Assembly (NCBI GenBank): GCA_903859705.1
Contig: CAIONQ010000082.1
Location: forward strand, 1-47,818
Length of the DNA stretch: 47,818 nt
From: an uncultured Chthonomonas sp.
Lineage (GTDB): Bacteria > Armatimonadota > Chthonomonadetes > Chthonomonadales > Chthonomonadaceae
Direction of reading: 5' to 3'
Part shown: piece by piece, positions 25,039 through 33,149 of the stretch
Layout of the letters: each line of letters starts with the position of its first letter
Numbering within the stretch: position 1 is the stretch's first letter
The notes under the pieces: generated by a model
The model's input: only the letters and a program-made list of their open reading frames with translations
Databases searched by the model: none
What the model was told of the DNA's origin: nothing
Made by a program: the position numbers and the translations under genes

Positions 25039-25051
25039 TGGTACTTGCACG

Positions 25052-25552
25052 TCACTCATTCCCAATATCCCGCGGGTAGATAACAGCACTTAATGTGCCG
25101 CTCTCTACGCATACCCATTCGGATCCCTCAGTGCCAATAACGGCCACCGTGGCAGTTTTCATCCCCTCCGGCAGCCAGCGCTCCGTAAGCGCTTCGGTAA
25201 GCTCCCCAACACCCGGGTTGTGCCCAAGCACCATCAGGCGGCCGCAGCTGTTAGGAGCAGACTGCACTGCAAGCAAAATAGTGCGTGCGGAGGCCGCATA
25301 CAGATTTTCTATAATTCTTATCGGTACGCCCACAAGCCCATCTGCATTGGCGGTGAGGCCCTCGGCAGTCTGGCGGGTTCTAAGGGCCGGGGAGCAGAGA
25401 ATCAAATCTGGAACCAGTCCACGCAGTTTCAGTTCTTTGCCCATCCGTGCTGCATCTCTCACACCCCGTGCGTTTAGAGGCCGATCAATATCCGGCAGGT
25501 TTTCATTGCCCCAATCCGATTTTGCGTGCCGCATAATTATCAACTGCTTCAT
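25052..25552 (-). CDS. sixA: SixA-type phosphohistidine phosphatase (histidine phosphatase superfamily)
   Basis: 166 residues. Opens with LIIMRHAKSDWGN, the RHG-type catalytic motif in its SixA form, followed by DIDRPLNARG, CSPALRTRQTA and, late, VLGHNPGVGEL carrying the second catalytic histidine. Length matches SixA. In E. coli SixA removes phosphate from histidine-containing phosphotransfer proteins; here the partner is unknown, though histidine kinases are encoded nearby at 4939. Convergent with the propeller gene. SD is weak. Confidence 0.92.
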   Translation of the reverse strand: MKQLIIMRHAKSDWGNENLPDIDRPLNARGVRDAARMGKELKLRGLVPDLILCSPALRTRQTAEGLTANADGLVGVPIRIIENLYAASARTILLAVQSAPNSCGRLMVLGHNPGVGELTEALTERWLPEGMKTATVAVIGTEGSEWVCVESGTLSAVIYPRDIGNE

Positions 25553-25942
25553 AGCCTATTTTCCACCTTTTCTGCCTGCCTCTACATTACTATACCGAAC
25601 CTGCAGAGCGTACACGCCGCCAGCAGCAAACGGCCTGTTACAAATAGGCATTGGCGTGTAACCGTGTTACAGCGGTGTTACAGAAACAGCGGAACGCAAA
25701 ACTCCAATGTGAATGGTGCATTCGTGCCTATTTTTAGGGTAAATGGCTCTTTTTGAGCCAGATTCTGCCTCGGATTGGCAAACTGCGGAAAAATTTCCGA
25801 AGAAAAATGCTGTTAGTTTCGGGCTGCGTTTCGGATGTGATTTATTTGCTTCTGTTCATGTTATAGTCAACCGGATGGCAAAAATTGTAAGTGAACCCTA
25901 TCCCGTTATCTGCATGAATTTGGTCAATTCCGGAGACTCAAG
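25553..25942. other. Intergenic region with direct repeats and hairpin between sixA and the FecR-like gene
   Basis: No gene supported. TGTTACA occurs three times (25636, 25665, 25676); the last two are 11 bp apart and extend to GTGTTACAG. A small hairpin GGCTC-TTTTT-GAGCC lies near 25744-25758. TATAGT at 25862-25867 is a possible -10 for the rightward FecR-like gene, without a good -35. Confidence 0.4.
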
Positions 25943-28171
25943 ATGTTACGAAGCAGGCGATCATTAAACAGGTATTTCAGGCTCTCTGCAGTGCTGGTTC
26001 CCGCCCTGGCAATCAGCTTAAGCAGCACCCTTGCTCAGTCTACCTATCAGGTGGCAGAGCAAGAGGTTGTGGATACTGCGGCAACAGCTGCTAACGAATC
26101 GGCTGGCCCGGTGCGCTTGGCAAGGTTTTCAATTGTGCAGGGAAATGTTACCTGGCGCGCTTCAGAATCCATGGACTGGGGCGCAGCCACAATAAACTTG
26201 CCTATAAAGCAGGGTGCTGAGATATCGGTGCCAGCAGGTGGCCGTGCAGAGATCCAATTTGATGATGGGTCGTACCTGCGACTTGGGAGTGGAGCAACAG
26301 CAGGGATACAGGAGCTCTTCAGCGATGCCGATGGGGAGTTTACAGAAATTAAGCTAACCGGTGGCGTATCGATGCTTCAGGCTACGAACGATAAATCCGT
26401 GTACCAGGTGGATACGCCCTTTGTAAAGGTGGCAACTGGCGGGCCGTCCCGGGTGCGTATCGGTGTGGCAGCAGTGGTAGATGTGGGAGTAACGAACGGT
26501 AAAGCAACAGTAGTTGGTGAAACCAGCAAGGCTGAGGTTAACAGCGGAGAATACCTGGCTGTACGTAAAGATACTACGGAATACAGTGTGGTAGATCTGC
26601 CAGGTGCAGATGATTGGGAAAACTGGAACCGAACGCAGGGCGAAGAAGAGGCAACTGCAGCCGAGCAACTGGCAGCGCACAATGTGCCGGATAGCATACA
26701 GCATGTGGCGGGCGACCTTGATACGTACGGTACCTGGCATGAAGACCCAAAATATGGGCAAGTGTGGTGCCCAAAAGTAGCCGATCCTACCTGGCGGCCC
26801 TACTATAAAGGTCGGTGGGTGTGGGTAGAACCGTTCGGTTGGACCTGGTGTTCTGATGAGCCCTGGGGCTGGGCGCCTTATCACTATGGAACGTGGTATC
26901 GTTCTTCTTTTGGCTGGGCATGGCGGCCAGGTCCGCAAACACAGTACTGGAGCCCTGCTGTTGTTCACTTTACGGAATGTGCCGATGGAACCGTTGCCTG
27001 GTGCGCCCTGGCGCCAGAAGATGTGCACTACCCGGCATTTCTAAACCTGGGATTCAGGCATGGCAGCTGGGGTGCTTACTTCTCTATAGGGCAGGCGGGT
27101 TGTTACTACCCGGTGCGCGGTGTGTATTGTGTTGGGCGTGCCTTCAATACCGTGGTGATTAACCGCACCCGCTTTGTGAGTGTTGGCGGTGCATCCCATG
27201 GGCTTGGCGGCGGCTTTGCTCAAAACCGCAACACCAGGCTTGTGGGGCAACAGTTTGTTCCCAGAAATGCCCGGCAATCTGCGGGAGTAATCCGAGGCAC
27301 AACCTCCGCATTTGGTGGCAGAGGCAGCTTTGTTGCCGAGCCATCGGGCGCGCACGCTGCAGGCCTTTTTAGCAACGGGCACGCGGTTGCGGCTCCGCCG
27401 CGTGGGGCAATGGCAGTAGCCGGACCAGCAGCCATTCGGCCAACGGTAACCTCCATGCTTCCAGGGCGTGCTTTTAGTGCGTCAGCTGGCCGAATGGGGC
27501 GGGATACCCCAACCATCATAGGAGGTAGCAACGCACATGGGGCTCCTAACAGCGGCCATCCACAGATCGGCAGTACATCCAACACGCCCAAATCTGGCTC
27601 AGGGGGGCAGAAGCAAACTGCTGGTGGCTCCGGAATCACAACTACAACTGGTGCTTCTGCCGCCTATGAAGCGCGCAAGGCGCTCAGTGGAGGAACTCTT
27701 GGCTTTGGAAGCTCCTCTTCCAGTAATTTGGGTGGAGGCACTCCAAGTACGACAGTCGGCAAGCCCAATCCCAATACCGGTGGGCGTGAAACGAGCGGCA
27801 GAAACGCCAGCAGTGGAACGAACAACAATGCTGGTGGGTATAACGCCAACGGCGGCACCACCAGAAGCACTAACCCCAATACTGGTGGGCGTGAAACGGG
27901 CGGCAGCAAAACCAGTAGCCGAACGAACCCAAATACCGGTGGGCGTGAAGCGAACGGCGGCAACGCCATCAGCGGAACAAATCCCAACACCGGGGGGCGC
28001 GGCATCACTGGGGGTACTTCAGGCGGGGGTTCGACACCAAGGGCAAACCCAGGTTCCAGGCCTACAGGCGGTACACCGCGCAATAGCGGTGGCTCCGGTT
28101 CGAGTTCCAGTGGCAAGAGCAGCTCGAAAGACTCTGGCGGAAGCAAAAACGACAAAAAGGGAAAGAACTAA
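25943..28171 (+). CDS. Secreted FecR-domain and DUF6600-like protein with Gly/Asn/Thr-rich repeat tail
   Basis: 742 residues. Signal peptide with hydrophobic LVPALAISLSSTLA, cleavage near AQS. Residues ~70-200 resemble a FecR beta domain (GAEISVPAGGRAEIQFDDGSYLRLG). Residues ~245-400 are the Trp/Tyr/Gly-rich DUF6600 pattern: YGTWHEDPKYGQVW, YYKGRWVW, WGWAPYHYGTW. From ~450 on the chain is low complexity, and residues 609-686 contain four NPNTGGR motifs, the last three 18 residues apart. It ends in a Ser/Lys-rich tail. Probably an exported or surface matrix-like protein; no enzyme function. GGAG lies ~10 nt before the ATG. Confidence 0.85.
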   Translation: MLRSRRSLNRYFRLSAVLVPALAISLSSTLAQSTYQVAEQEVVDTAATAANESAGPVRLARFSIVQGNVTWRASESMDWGAATINLPIKQGAEISVPAGGRAEIQFDDGSYLRLGSGATAGIQELFSDADGEFTEIKLTGGVSMLQATNDKSVYQVDTPFVKVATGGPSRVRIGVAAVVDVGVTNGKATVVGETSKAEVNSGEYLAVRKDTTEYSVVDLPGADDWENWNRTQGEEEATAAEQLAAHNVPDSIQHVAGDLDTYGTWHEDPKYGQVWCPKVADPTWRPYYKGRWVWVEPFGWTWCSDEPWGWAPYHYGTWYRSSFGWAWRPGPQTQYWSPAVVHFTECADGTVAWCALAPEDVHYPAFLNLGFRHGSWGAYFSIGQAGCYYPVRGVYCVGRAFNTVVINRTRFVSVGGASHGLGGGFAQNRNTRLVGQQFVPRNARQSAGVIRGTTSAFGGRGSFVAEPSGAHAAGLFSNGHAVAAPPRGAMAVAGPAAIRPTVTSMLPGRAFSASAGRMGRDTPTIIGGSNAHGAPNSGHPQIGSTSNTPKSGSGGQKQTAGGSGITTTTGASAAYEARKALSGGTLGFGSSSSSNLGGGTPSTTVGKPNPNTGGRETSGRNASSGTNNNAGGYNANGGTTRSTNPNTGGRETGGSKTSSRTNPNTGGREANGGNAISGTNPNTGGRGITGGTSGGGSTPRANPGSRPTGGTPRNSGGSGSSSSGKSSSKDSGGSKNDKKGKN
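27767..28003 (+). repeat. NPNTGGR-encoding tandem repeats
   Basis: Four copies begin at 27767, 27872, 27926 and 27980; the last three are 54 bp (18 codons) apart and nearly identical in their first 24 bp. They encode the low-complexity tail of the FecR/DUF6600 protein. Confidence 0.8.
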
Positions 28172-28198
28172 GTTTCTGAATCAAGGTTAGACACTTTG

Positions 28199-28230
28199 CC
28201 TCAGCCTCCCGAAGTTTTGGGAGGCAGAGG
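28199..28230. terminator. Hairpin between convergent genes
   Basis: CCTCCC (28205-28210) pairs with GGGAGG (28219-28224), extended by CCTC/AGAGG outside. It follows the FecR-like gene and precedes the end of the leftward STAND gene. The T tract is poor. Confidence 0.5.
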
Positions 28231-28263
28231 TATTAATTTATATCGTTCCGTTTAACACTGCAA

Positions 28264-30786
28264 TTACGTGGCTAAATAATCAAGTGCGAGAGCAACCGCT
28301 TCGGATACATTAATTGGTTCTTTTGAACCAAAGTTATGGTTAACTGCGGATTCAGAAATAGCGGCCGACACGGCAGCTCTTACTGTTACAGTGGTGTTGC
28401 TATCTTCAGACAGTGCCGGAAGCCCGGTAACTTTACGTAGTGTGGAAGCGGCCTCAAGCAACTGTACAGCAAGCTGTAAATTAGTGGCCGAAATGCCAGC
28501 AGCGATCGATTCTAAGATCTCGGCAGTTCCACGCATGTCTCCAATTTGATAGAACTGGCGAAGCGCCTGCCCCATCAAATCGAGAGACTCTGTTAATTCT
28601 CCCTGTCTTCGTGCTGCTTGAGCAAGGCTATCTAATACGAGGGCAATGCCTCGCTGGTCGCCAATCTCTCTGCGTATCTCAATGCTCTCATTCAGGTTTT
28701 TTCGTGCATGTTCGATGTCGCCAGTGTGAACGCGTATTTCACCCAGATTACCAAGTGCATTTGCGATACCCTGCCTGTCTCCATACCGAACTCGTACGTC
28801 GTAATCTTCCTTATAAAGTTCAAGCGCAGCGTTATAGTCCTTTTTTGCCCAGGCGTATCCACCAAGATTGCCAAGCGCGTTGGCAATTCGGCCATTGTCT
28901 TCTATAGAGCGTGCCAGCTCGAGGCACTCCTCATAGTGCATCTTTGCCTCATCCAGCCGCTGTTCATACCACAGCACATTCCCAAGGTTCAGCAGCACAT
29001 CACACAGGAGTACCCGCGCATCTAATTTTCGGGCTTCTGATAGCGCCTGCTCAAGCACAGCTCGGGCGCTCTGGAGCTCTCCTCGTTGCGTACGTAGGAT
29101 ACCGAGGCGGTTGAGCGCTCTCAAGCGAAGCATCGGTTCCACGTTGGTGCATTTATCGAGCAGGTTTGTCAGGAACTCTGCTCCCTCTGCCAGGCTGCCG
29201 CGCACTTCCCAGTAAGAACCGAGGGCAACAGCAATTTGTAACCCTGTTTCTGTCATTGTCGGGTTTGTCTGGCACACCTGCAGTACTTCCCGGAAGTTCA
29301 GGTGCTCAGTTTCCAGCGTATCCAACCATATCTTTTGGTCCGGGCCAGTCTGGCCGACATCTGCTTCCCGGGCCAGGTTGAGGTAGAAATCTACACTCTT
29401 GAAACGCGCTTGTTCTGGGGTGTATTCACTATCGCTTGATGCCAGCAGTGACCGCGCATGCGCTAACAACAGCGCATGAAGTTGGAAGCGTCCCGCGCCC
29501 AGTGCTTCAATTAAGCCGCGGCCAACAAGGGTGCGGATGATGCTTGTCGCTGAATGTGTGCTCCAAATGTGCTCTAACATCGGGATGCCGAATGTTGCTG
29601 GCTTAGGGGCGCAAATTCCCAGTTGTGCGAAGCTGTTGCGGGTGATGGGGTCCAGTCTATCTGTACTCTTTCGCAGAAGCAACTCCACTGTTGGGACGGT
29701 GTGTCTATCAACATCCGCTCTATCGGCAGGCGCAGTGGATTCCAGCAGAGTTCTTCCCGCCCTCAAGTCTGTAAGCAGCTCTGAAACGTCCAGGCCCGAG
29801 TCGGCTTCTTCCCGCAATAATCGGCCAGCAACTTTGAGGGCAAGTGGCAGCCCGTCAAGCTCACGGCAAAGCTCCAGGCACTCTGAGTGGTGCTCTAGAA
29901 CTGCCTCGCCAGCAACCATATTGATCAGATCAACAGCATCCTTCTGTTGCAGCTCTTTCAGGTAATACACATCGTCGGCCGTAGGTGCCAATGCACGCGC
30001 TGTTCCAATTTCCCGTGTCGTAATTATTAACGCGCAGTATTGCCCACCAACCGTAAATGGAATGGCATGGCCCTGTTGCCACACGTCATCCACAATCAGC
30101 AGCATTCGCCTGTCCTGCAGTGCCGCGGCAAGCTGGGCGGATGCATCCTGAACGGACTTCATGCTATCGATGCTATTCAAACCAATTTGATGCCCCCAGG
30201 CACTCAGTTTAGATTCTACTGAGGGGCTGGTTCCAAGTTCTGCCCACAAGATGCCATCAGGATACGCTGCCCGAATCTCAGGATCATGCGCCATGGCTGC
30301 AGCCAGCGTTGTCTTACCAACCCCTGGCAATCCTCGAATAACTACTGTTTTCTGGCTGCCGAAGTGCTTGGCATCCATTTCTTCTTCGCACAGCAACGTG
30401 CGCAGTGCGGCCATGTCCGCATCGCGGCCAACTATCAGCCCTGGTTTACCCGGTGCACTGCCCCACATAACCTTTGCTTCGTGAGTGCGCTCTGGAGCCG
30501 CCTGCTGCAGGCAATAGTCCGAACGCCAGACTATACCGAGCGTGCCAAGGATATGTTTCAAGGTTGCAAGGTCTGCACCCTCATTCTTCGCAACAGCATC
30601 CCATGTCTTAACATTGATGTCCAGGCGCTCTGCTTTTCGCTCTCGTGTTAACTTTCTGGATCGCAGGCCGTCTTGCTCTTCCAGCGCCGAAGTCCACCAA
30701 GTCTGCAATGCATTTTCAATAAGTTCCAGGGCCTGCCTGGTGAGCCGCACGGCGCGTGCAGGTTTGCTTCCGGTTGATTGAGACAT
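28264..30786 (-). CDS. STAND-class NB-ARC ATPase with N-terminal helical domain and TPR repeats
   Basis: 840 residues from ATG 30786. Residues ~10-95 are a helical, possibly DNA- or protein-binding domain (RERKAERLDINVKTWDAV, LKHILGTLG). The NB-ARC core has Walker A GLPGVGKTT (152-160), Walker B MLLIVDDVW, sensor-like LIITTRE and the GLPLALK motif. A winged-helix-like part follows, then ~7 TPRs from about 530 (LGNVLWYEQRLDEAKMHYEECLEL and so on). Such proteins act as ATP-driven sensors or regulators, and some serve in defence. The longer TTG start at 30831 was rejected because it lies inside a conserved promoter repeat serving the opposite strand and has no usable SD. Divergent from the C39-like gene. 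Confidence 0.88.
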   Translation of the reverse strand: MSQSTGSKPARAVRLTRQALELIENALQTWWTSALEEQDGLRSRKLTRERKAERLDINVKTWDAVAKNEGADLATLKHILGTLGIVWRSDYCLQQAAPERTHEAKVMWGSAPGKPGLIVGRDADMAALRTLLCEEEMDAKHFGSQKTVVIRGLPGVGKTTLAAAMAHDPEIRAAYPDGILWAELGTSPSVESKLSAWGHQIGLNSIDSMKSVQDASAQLAAALQDRRMLLIVDDVWQQGHAIPFTVGGQYCALIITTREIGTARALAPTADDVYYLKELQQKDAVDLINMVAGEAVLEHHSECLELCRELDGLPLALKVAGRLLREEADSGLDVSELLTDLRAGRTLLESTAPADRADVDRHTVPTVELLLRKSTDRLDPITRNSFAQLGICAPKPATFGIPMLEHIWSTHSATSIIRTLVGRGLIEALGAGRFQLHALLLAHARSLLASSDSEYTPEQARFKSVDFYLNLAREADVGQTGPDQKIWLDTLETEHLNFREVLQVCQTNPTMTETGLQIAVALGSYWEVRGSLAEGAEFLTNLLDKCTNVEPMLRLRALNRLGILRTQRGELQSARAVLEQALSEARKLDARVLLCDVLLNLGNVLWYEQRLDEAKMHYEECLELARSIEDNGRIANALGNLGGYAWAKKDYNAALELYKEDYDVRVRYGDRQGIANALGNLGEIRVHTGDIEHARKNLNESIEIRREIGDQRGIALVLDSLAQAARRQGELTESLDLMGQALRQFYQIGDMRGTAEILESIAAGISATNLQLAVQLLEAASTLRKVTGLPALSEDSNTTVTVRAAVSAAISESAVNHNFGSKEPINVSEAVALALDYLAT

Positions 30787-30800
30787 TCTTGTTTTTCCAT

Positions 30801-30885
30801 CAATTTGCAAGTTGGATTTTTTCGGTAACAACTTCCCTCGACCCTGAAAAAGCCACGCCCTATACTACACATGACGAAAGCGAAA
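30801..30885 (+). repeat. Promoter-bearing repeat, copy 1 (upstream of C39-like gene)
   Basis: About 84% identical over 80 aligned columns to 31751-31835. The conserved parts include AAGTTGGAT, TTTCGGTAA, CTCGACCCTGAAA, GCCACG, TATACT (30861-30866) and CGAAAGCGA. TATACT with TCGACC 17 bp upstream (30838-30843) makes a plausible promoter pointing right. Confidence 0.8.
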
Positions 30886-30988
30886 TACCTGCAAGCAACT
30901 CAGCAAAGAGCTGAAACAAGCGATTGCAGGCAACTCATCTACTACCCTGGGGTGGAACCCCGATGCGCCCAACGAGGCATAAGAAAGG
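30886..30988 (+). promoter_or_regulatory. Structured leader of the C39-like gene
   Basis: After the repeat, CCTGCAA (30888-30894) can pair with TTGCAGG (30924-30930), enclosing hairpin TCAGC-AAAGA-GCTGA (30900-30913). GGCAACTC (30929-30936) is followed by hairpin GGGG-TGGAA-CCCC (30949-30961) and GAGGCA (30974-30979). The second leader has the same order of elements with different stem sequences. Confidence 0.5.
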
Positions 30989-30997
30989 TTGAAAGTA

Positions 30998-31615
30998 ATG
31001 AAGATCACTCACCTGATTTCCCGTGTTGCTGCTGTAACAGCATTCGTAATTCTCAGCATTGGTGCAGCAGTTACCCCCAAGGTAGCAACTGCTCAGATGA
31101 ATGTTCCCGCGTATGGTCAGGCATGGAGCCCATGGGGACATTCAGGTCTCGGCACAAGTCATCTAACAATGGCATCCTACGGCTGTGCAACAACGAGCAC
31201 AGCTATGGTACTGCGGTATTTTGGTGTAGGAACAGACCCGGGTGATCTCAACACCTGGCTCACCTGCAACGGTGGGTATGCATGGGATGGCTCTACAAGA
31301 GCTTATGACCTGATCAATTGGGGACGAGCCTCACAGAGGACAGGCGGAATTCGCTGGGTGGGGCGCTGGGATTGGACATGGACCGCGGCGGATCTTGGCA
31401 CAGTAAACTATTTCCTGGATCGTGGCATTCCGGTTGTTACGGAAACACGATACGGATCTGCGCGTAACTATATGCATTTTGTAGTGCTAACGGGCCGATC
31501 TGGCTCCAACTACTACATGAACGATCCGATAGACGGGGCAAAGAACATTTCGTTCAATAATCGATATGGTGCTCCCGGGAGATGGATCTACTCGATCCAG
31601 GTTTACAGCCGCTAA
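30998..31615 (+). CDS. Secreted C39-like cysteine peptidase-fold protein
   Basis: 205 residues with a signal peptide (VAAVTAFVILSIGAAV, cleavage near ATA-Q). The mature part has the peptidase_C39_2 layout: catalytic-type C63 in ASYGCATTSTAMVLRYFG, H160 in NYMHFVVLTGR, then YYMNDPIDG with the third polar position. Likely a bacteriocin-processing-like or cell-wall/peptide hydrolase acting outside the cytoplasm; substrate unknown. ATG 30998 is chosen because AAGAAAGG lies 9 nt upstream; the TTG at 30989 abuts that SD. A duplicated promoter/leader links its control to the CHAP-ChW lipoprotein gene downstream. Confidence 0.82.
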   Translation: MKITHLISRVAAVTAFVILSIGAAVTPKVATAQMNVPAYGQAWSPWGHSGLGTSHLTMASYGCATTSTAMVLRYFGVGTDPGDLNTWLTCNGGYAWDGSTRAYDLINWGRASQRTGGIRWVGRWDWTWTAADLGTVNYFLDRGIPVVTETRYGSARNYMHFVVLTGRSGSNYYMNDPIDGAKNISFNNRYGAPGRWIYSIQVYSR

Positions 31616-31637
31616 CTCACCATACGCATCGGATTGT

Positions 31638-31684
31638 GGCCGGGCTAAACCCTGAATAATGAGGGTCAGCTCGGCCCTTTTTGT
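31638..31684 (+). terminator. Intrinsic terminator of the C39-like gene
   Basis: Nested stem GGCCG/CGGCC, GCT/AGC and ACCCT/AGGGT between 31638 and 31676, followed by CTTTTTG. Confidence 0.85.
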
Positions 31685-31750
31685 TGTTGTCTGGGATCAC
31701 ACATCAATGAGCTCGAGGTCGGCCCCGGAGGTTTTGACACGACCCAAAAT

Positions 31751-31835
31751 AAATTTTCAAGTTGGATATTTTCGGTAAGAACTTACCTCGACCCTGAAAT
31801 CGCCACGTTTTATACTGCAGATGTCGAAAGCGATA
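31751..31835 (+). repeat. Promoter-bearing repeat, copy 2 (upstream of CHAP-ChW gene)
   Basis: Second copy of the element at 30801-30885, offset by 950 bp. It keeps TCGACC (31788-31793), a 17-bp spacer and TATACT (31811-31816), as well as the upstream AAGTTGGAT and TTTCGGTAA blocks. Confidence 0.8.
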
Positions 31836-31925
31836 CCTCCGGAAGCCAGATCACAGGGCAGAAAAATTTCACCGGGAATCGTTCGGCAACTCCGGGGATC
31901 AACCCCATACAGAGCGAAAGAGGCA
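31836..31925 (+). promoter_or_regulatory. Structured leader of the CHAP-ChW lipoprotein gene
   Basis: Shares with the first leader, in order: GGCAACTC (31885-31892), a GGGG-loop-CCCC hairpin with loop ATCAA (31894-31906), and GAGGCA (31920-31925), which here overlaps the SD. CCGGAA near 31837 can pair with TTCGG near 31883 as the analogue of stem I in the first leader. Confidence 0.45.
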
Positions 31926-31931
31926 ATGAAA

Positions 31932-33050
31932 ATGAGCAACAGTATCTTTTCAAGAAAAAGCAGTGCTGCAGGCTGCTCTCGGCGTGAACTGGTTGTAGCA
32001 GCGGGATCCATGGTACTCGGCGGATTTCTTGCTGGCTGTGGCGGCGGCAACTCTCAGATTGCTTCGGCACCGCCTGCAGGAACAGCCAGGGCGCTGAACA
32101 ATGGCGAAATGTTCCAGCTTCCACTCGCGTCGGATATCGAAACAGCCACCGAAGTGCCGTATCTCGCGGAGGCTTACGATCCGGCCCGGGGAATGACAAT
32201 TCCTGGTACGCATCAATTCAGCTACGAAGGGGCAAGGCTTGGGCAGAACGGCCCAGATTACTTTGATGGCAATCTGCAAAATGGACAGTGTGCAGTGGCT
32301 ACGCGCAGCCTGTACAAGGCCCGTTTCAATTTTGACATCGGCCCAACGGGCGGCGATGGCGGGGCTTACAACTATTCATCACGGCGGAATGGTATGACCC
32401 AGATCAGTGCAACTGGAGATCCGCGGCCAATGGATATGGTTGTGTTTGCAAACAAACAGGGCGCCAAAGGATCTCCATTTTACACCTACGGCCATGTCGG
32501 GACTGTGGCATATGTGGTTGGCAACAAACAGGTCTGCATTGTGGATAGCAACTGGGTTGCTAGCGTAACAGGAGGATGTCACGTAATTGACCTGAAGCAA
32601 TATAATGTGATGTACCAGCGGCCAAACGATCCGCCAGCCGGTTACCCACCAAAGCCACGTCTGCCAGATAACTCAGAGGTATCATACCGCGGCCACTTTC
32701 AGGATACAGGTGATTTTGTCACCGTTTCGTATGGTGAGGTTCTCGGAGATGTGTTGCTATCCAAGCGTATGGAAGCCATCCAGGTAACATCGGCAGGACG
32801 GAACATATCCTATCAGGTTCACGTTCAGAACGTTGGGTGGATGGATGTGGTTAAGAACGGAGCTCTTGCCGGTACAACTGGGCGTGGACTGAGAATCGAG
32901 GCGGTACGCATGTGGGTAGACCGTGGCAGAGTAGAGTACTGGGTTTACGTAAACGGTGTTGGGTGGTCTTATGGAACACAGGGTAGCACAGGCGGCAGCA
33001 CGGGGCAAGGACGATTAATTGAAGCCATCGCAATTCGCGTAACTGGCTAA
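31932..33050 (+). CDS. Tat-exported lipoprotein with CHAP-type amidase domain and ChW repeats
   Basis: 372 residues. The N-terminus carries twin arginines R17-R18 (CSRRELVVAAG) and a lipobox LAG-C36 before a Gly-rich stretch, so a Tat lipoprotein is likely. Residues ~95-225 form a CHAP/NlpC-like fold with C120 (NGQCAVATRS), H188 (YGHVGTVAYV) and N207 (IVDSNW). The C-terminal 140 residues hold two to three ChW-type repeats: VHVQNVGWMDVV, TTGRGLRIEAVRM, then VYVNGVGWSYG and GRLIEAIAIRV. It probably cuts peptidoglycan or another peptide, with ChW repeats binding the envelope. ATG 31932 is chosen (GAGG 8 nt upstream); the frame is open to ATG 31821, but that region is leader. Confidence 0.85.
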   Translation: MSNSIFSRKSSAAGCSRRELVVAAGSMVLGGFLAGCGGGNSQIASAPPAGTARALNNGEMFQLPLASDIETATEVPYLAEAYDPARGMTIPGTHQFSYEGARLGQNGPDYFDGNLQNGQCAVATRSLYKARFNFDIGPTGGDGGAYNYSSRRNGMTQISATGDPRPMDMVVFANKQGAKGSPFYTYGHVGTVAYVVGNKQVCIVDSNWVASVTGGCHVIDLKQYNVMYQRPNDPPAGYPPKPRLPDNSEVSYRGHFQDTGDFVTVSYGEVLGDVLLSKRMEAIQVTSAGRNISYQVHVQNVGWMDVVKNGALAGTTGRGLRIEAVRMWVDRGRVEYWVYVNGVGWSYGTQGSTGGSTGQGRLIEAIAIRVTG

Positions 33051-33085
33051 GCACAACTTTGCTAACGCAACATCTAACACCCAGT

Positions 33086-33116
33086 AATAGGCAAGGAGCT
33101 GTGCTCCTTGCCTATT
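33086..33116. terminator. Perfect 14-bp hairpin between convergent genes
   Basis: Arms 33086-33099 and 33103-33116 (core GGCAAGGAGC/GCTCCTTGCC) with a 3-nt TGT loop. No long T tract, but the place between converging genes fits a bidirectional terminator. Confidence 0.65.
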
Positions 33117-33149
33117 GCTACGTCTTGTTCAAGTGTGCGGGGAGGCGCG

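Noticed and set aside
27767-28003. CRISPR-like repeat array
   Set aside because: The repeats are in frame inside the FecR/DUF6600 coding sequence and the spacers are not unique sequences of constant length.
30787-30831. Longer TTG start for the STAND ATPase
   Set aside because: The added codons lie inside the promoter repeat used by the opposite strand, and the SD-like sequence is too close to TTG.
30868-30988. Leader as a known c-di-AMP (ydaO) or c-di-GMP riboswitch
   Set aside because: Some resemblance near the 3' part (AACCC, AAC, GAGGC), but the diagnostic conserved blocks I remember for these classes are not all present; needs a covariance search.
31821-31931. Longer ATG start for the CHAP-ChW lipoprotein
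   Set aside because: The added 37 codons lie in the conserved leader; the Tat signal and SD fit ATG 31932.
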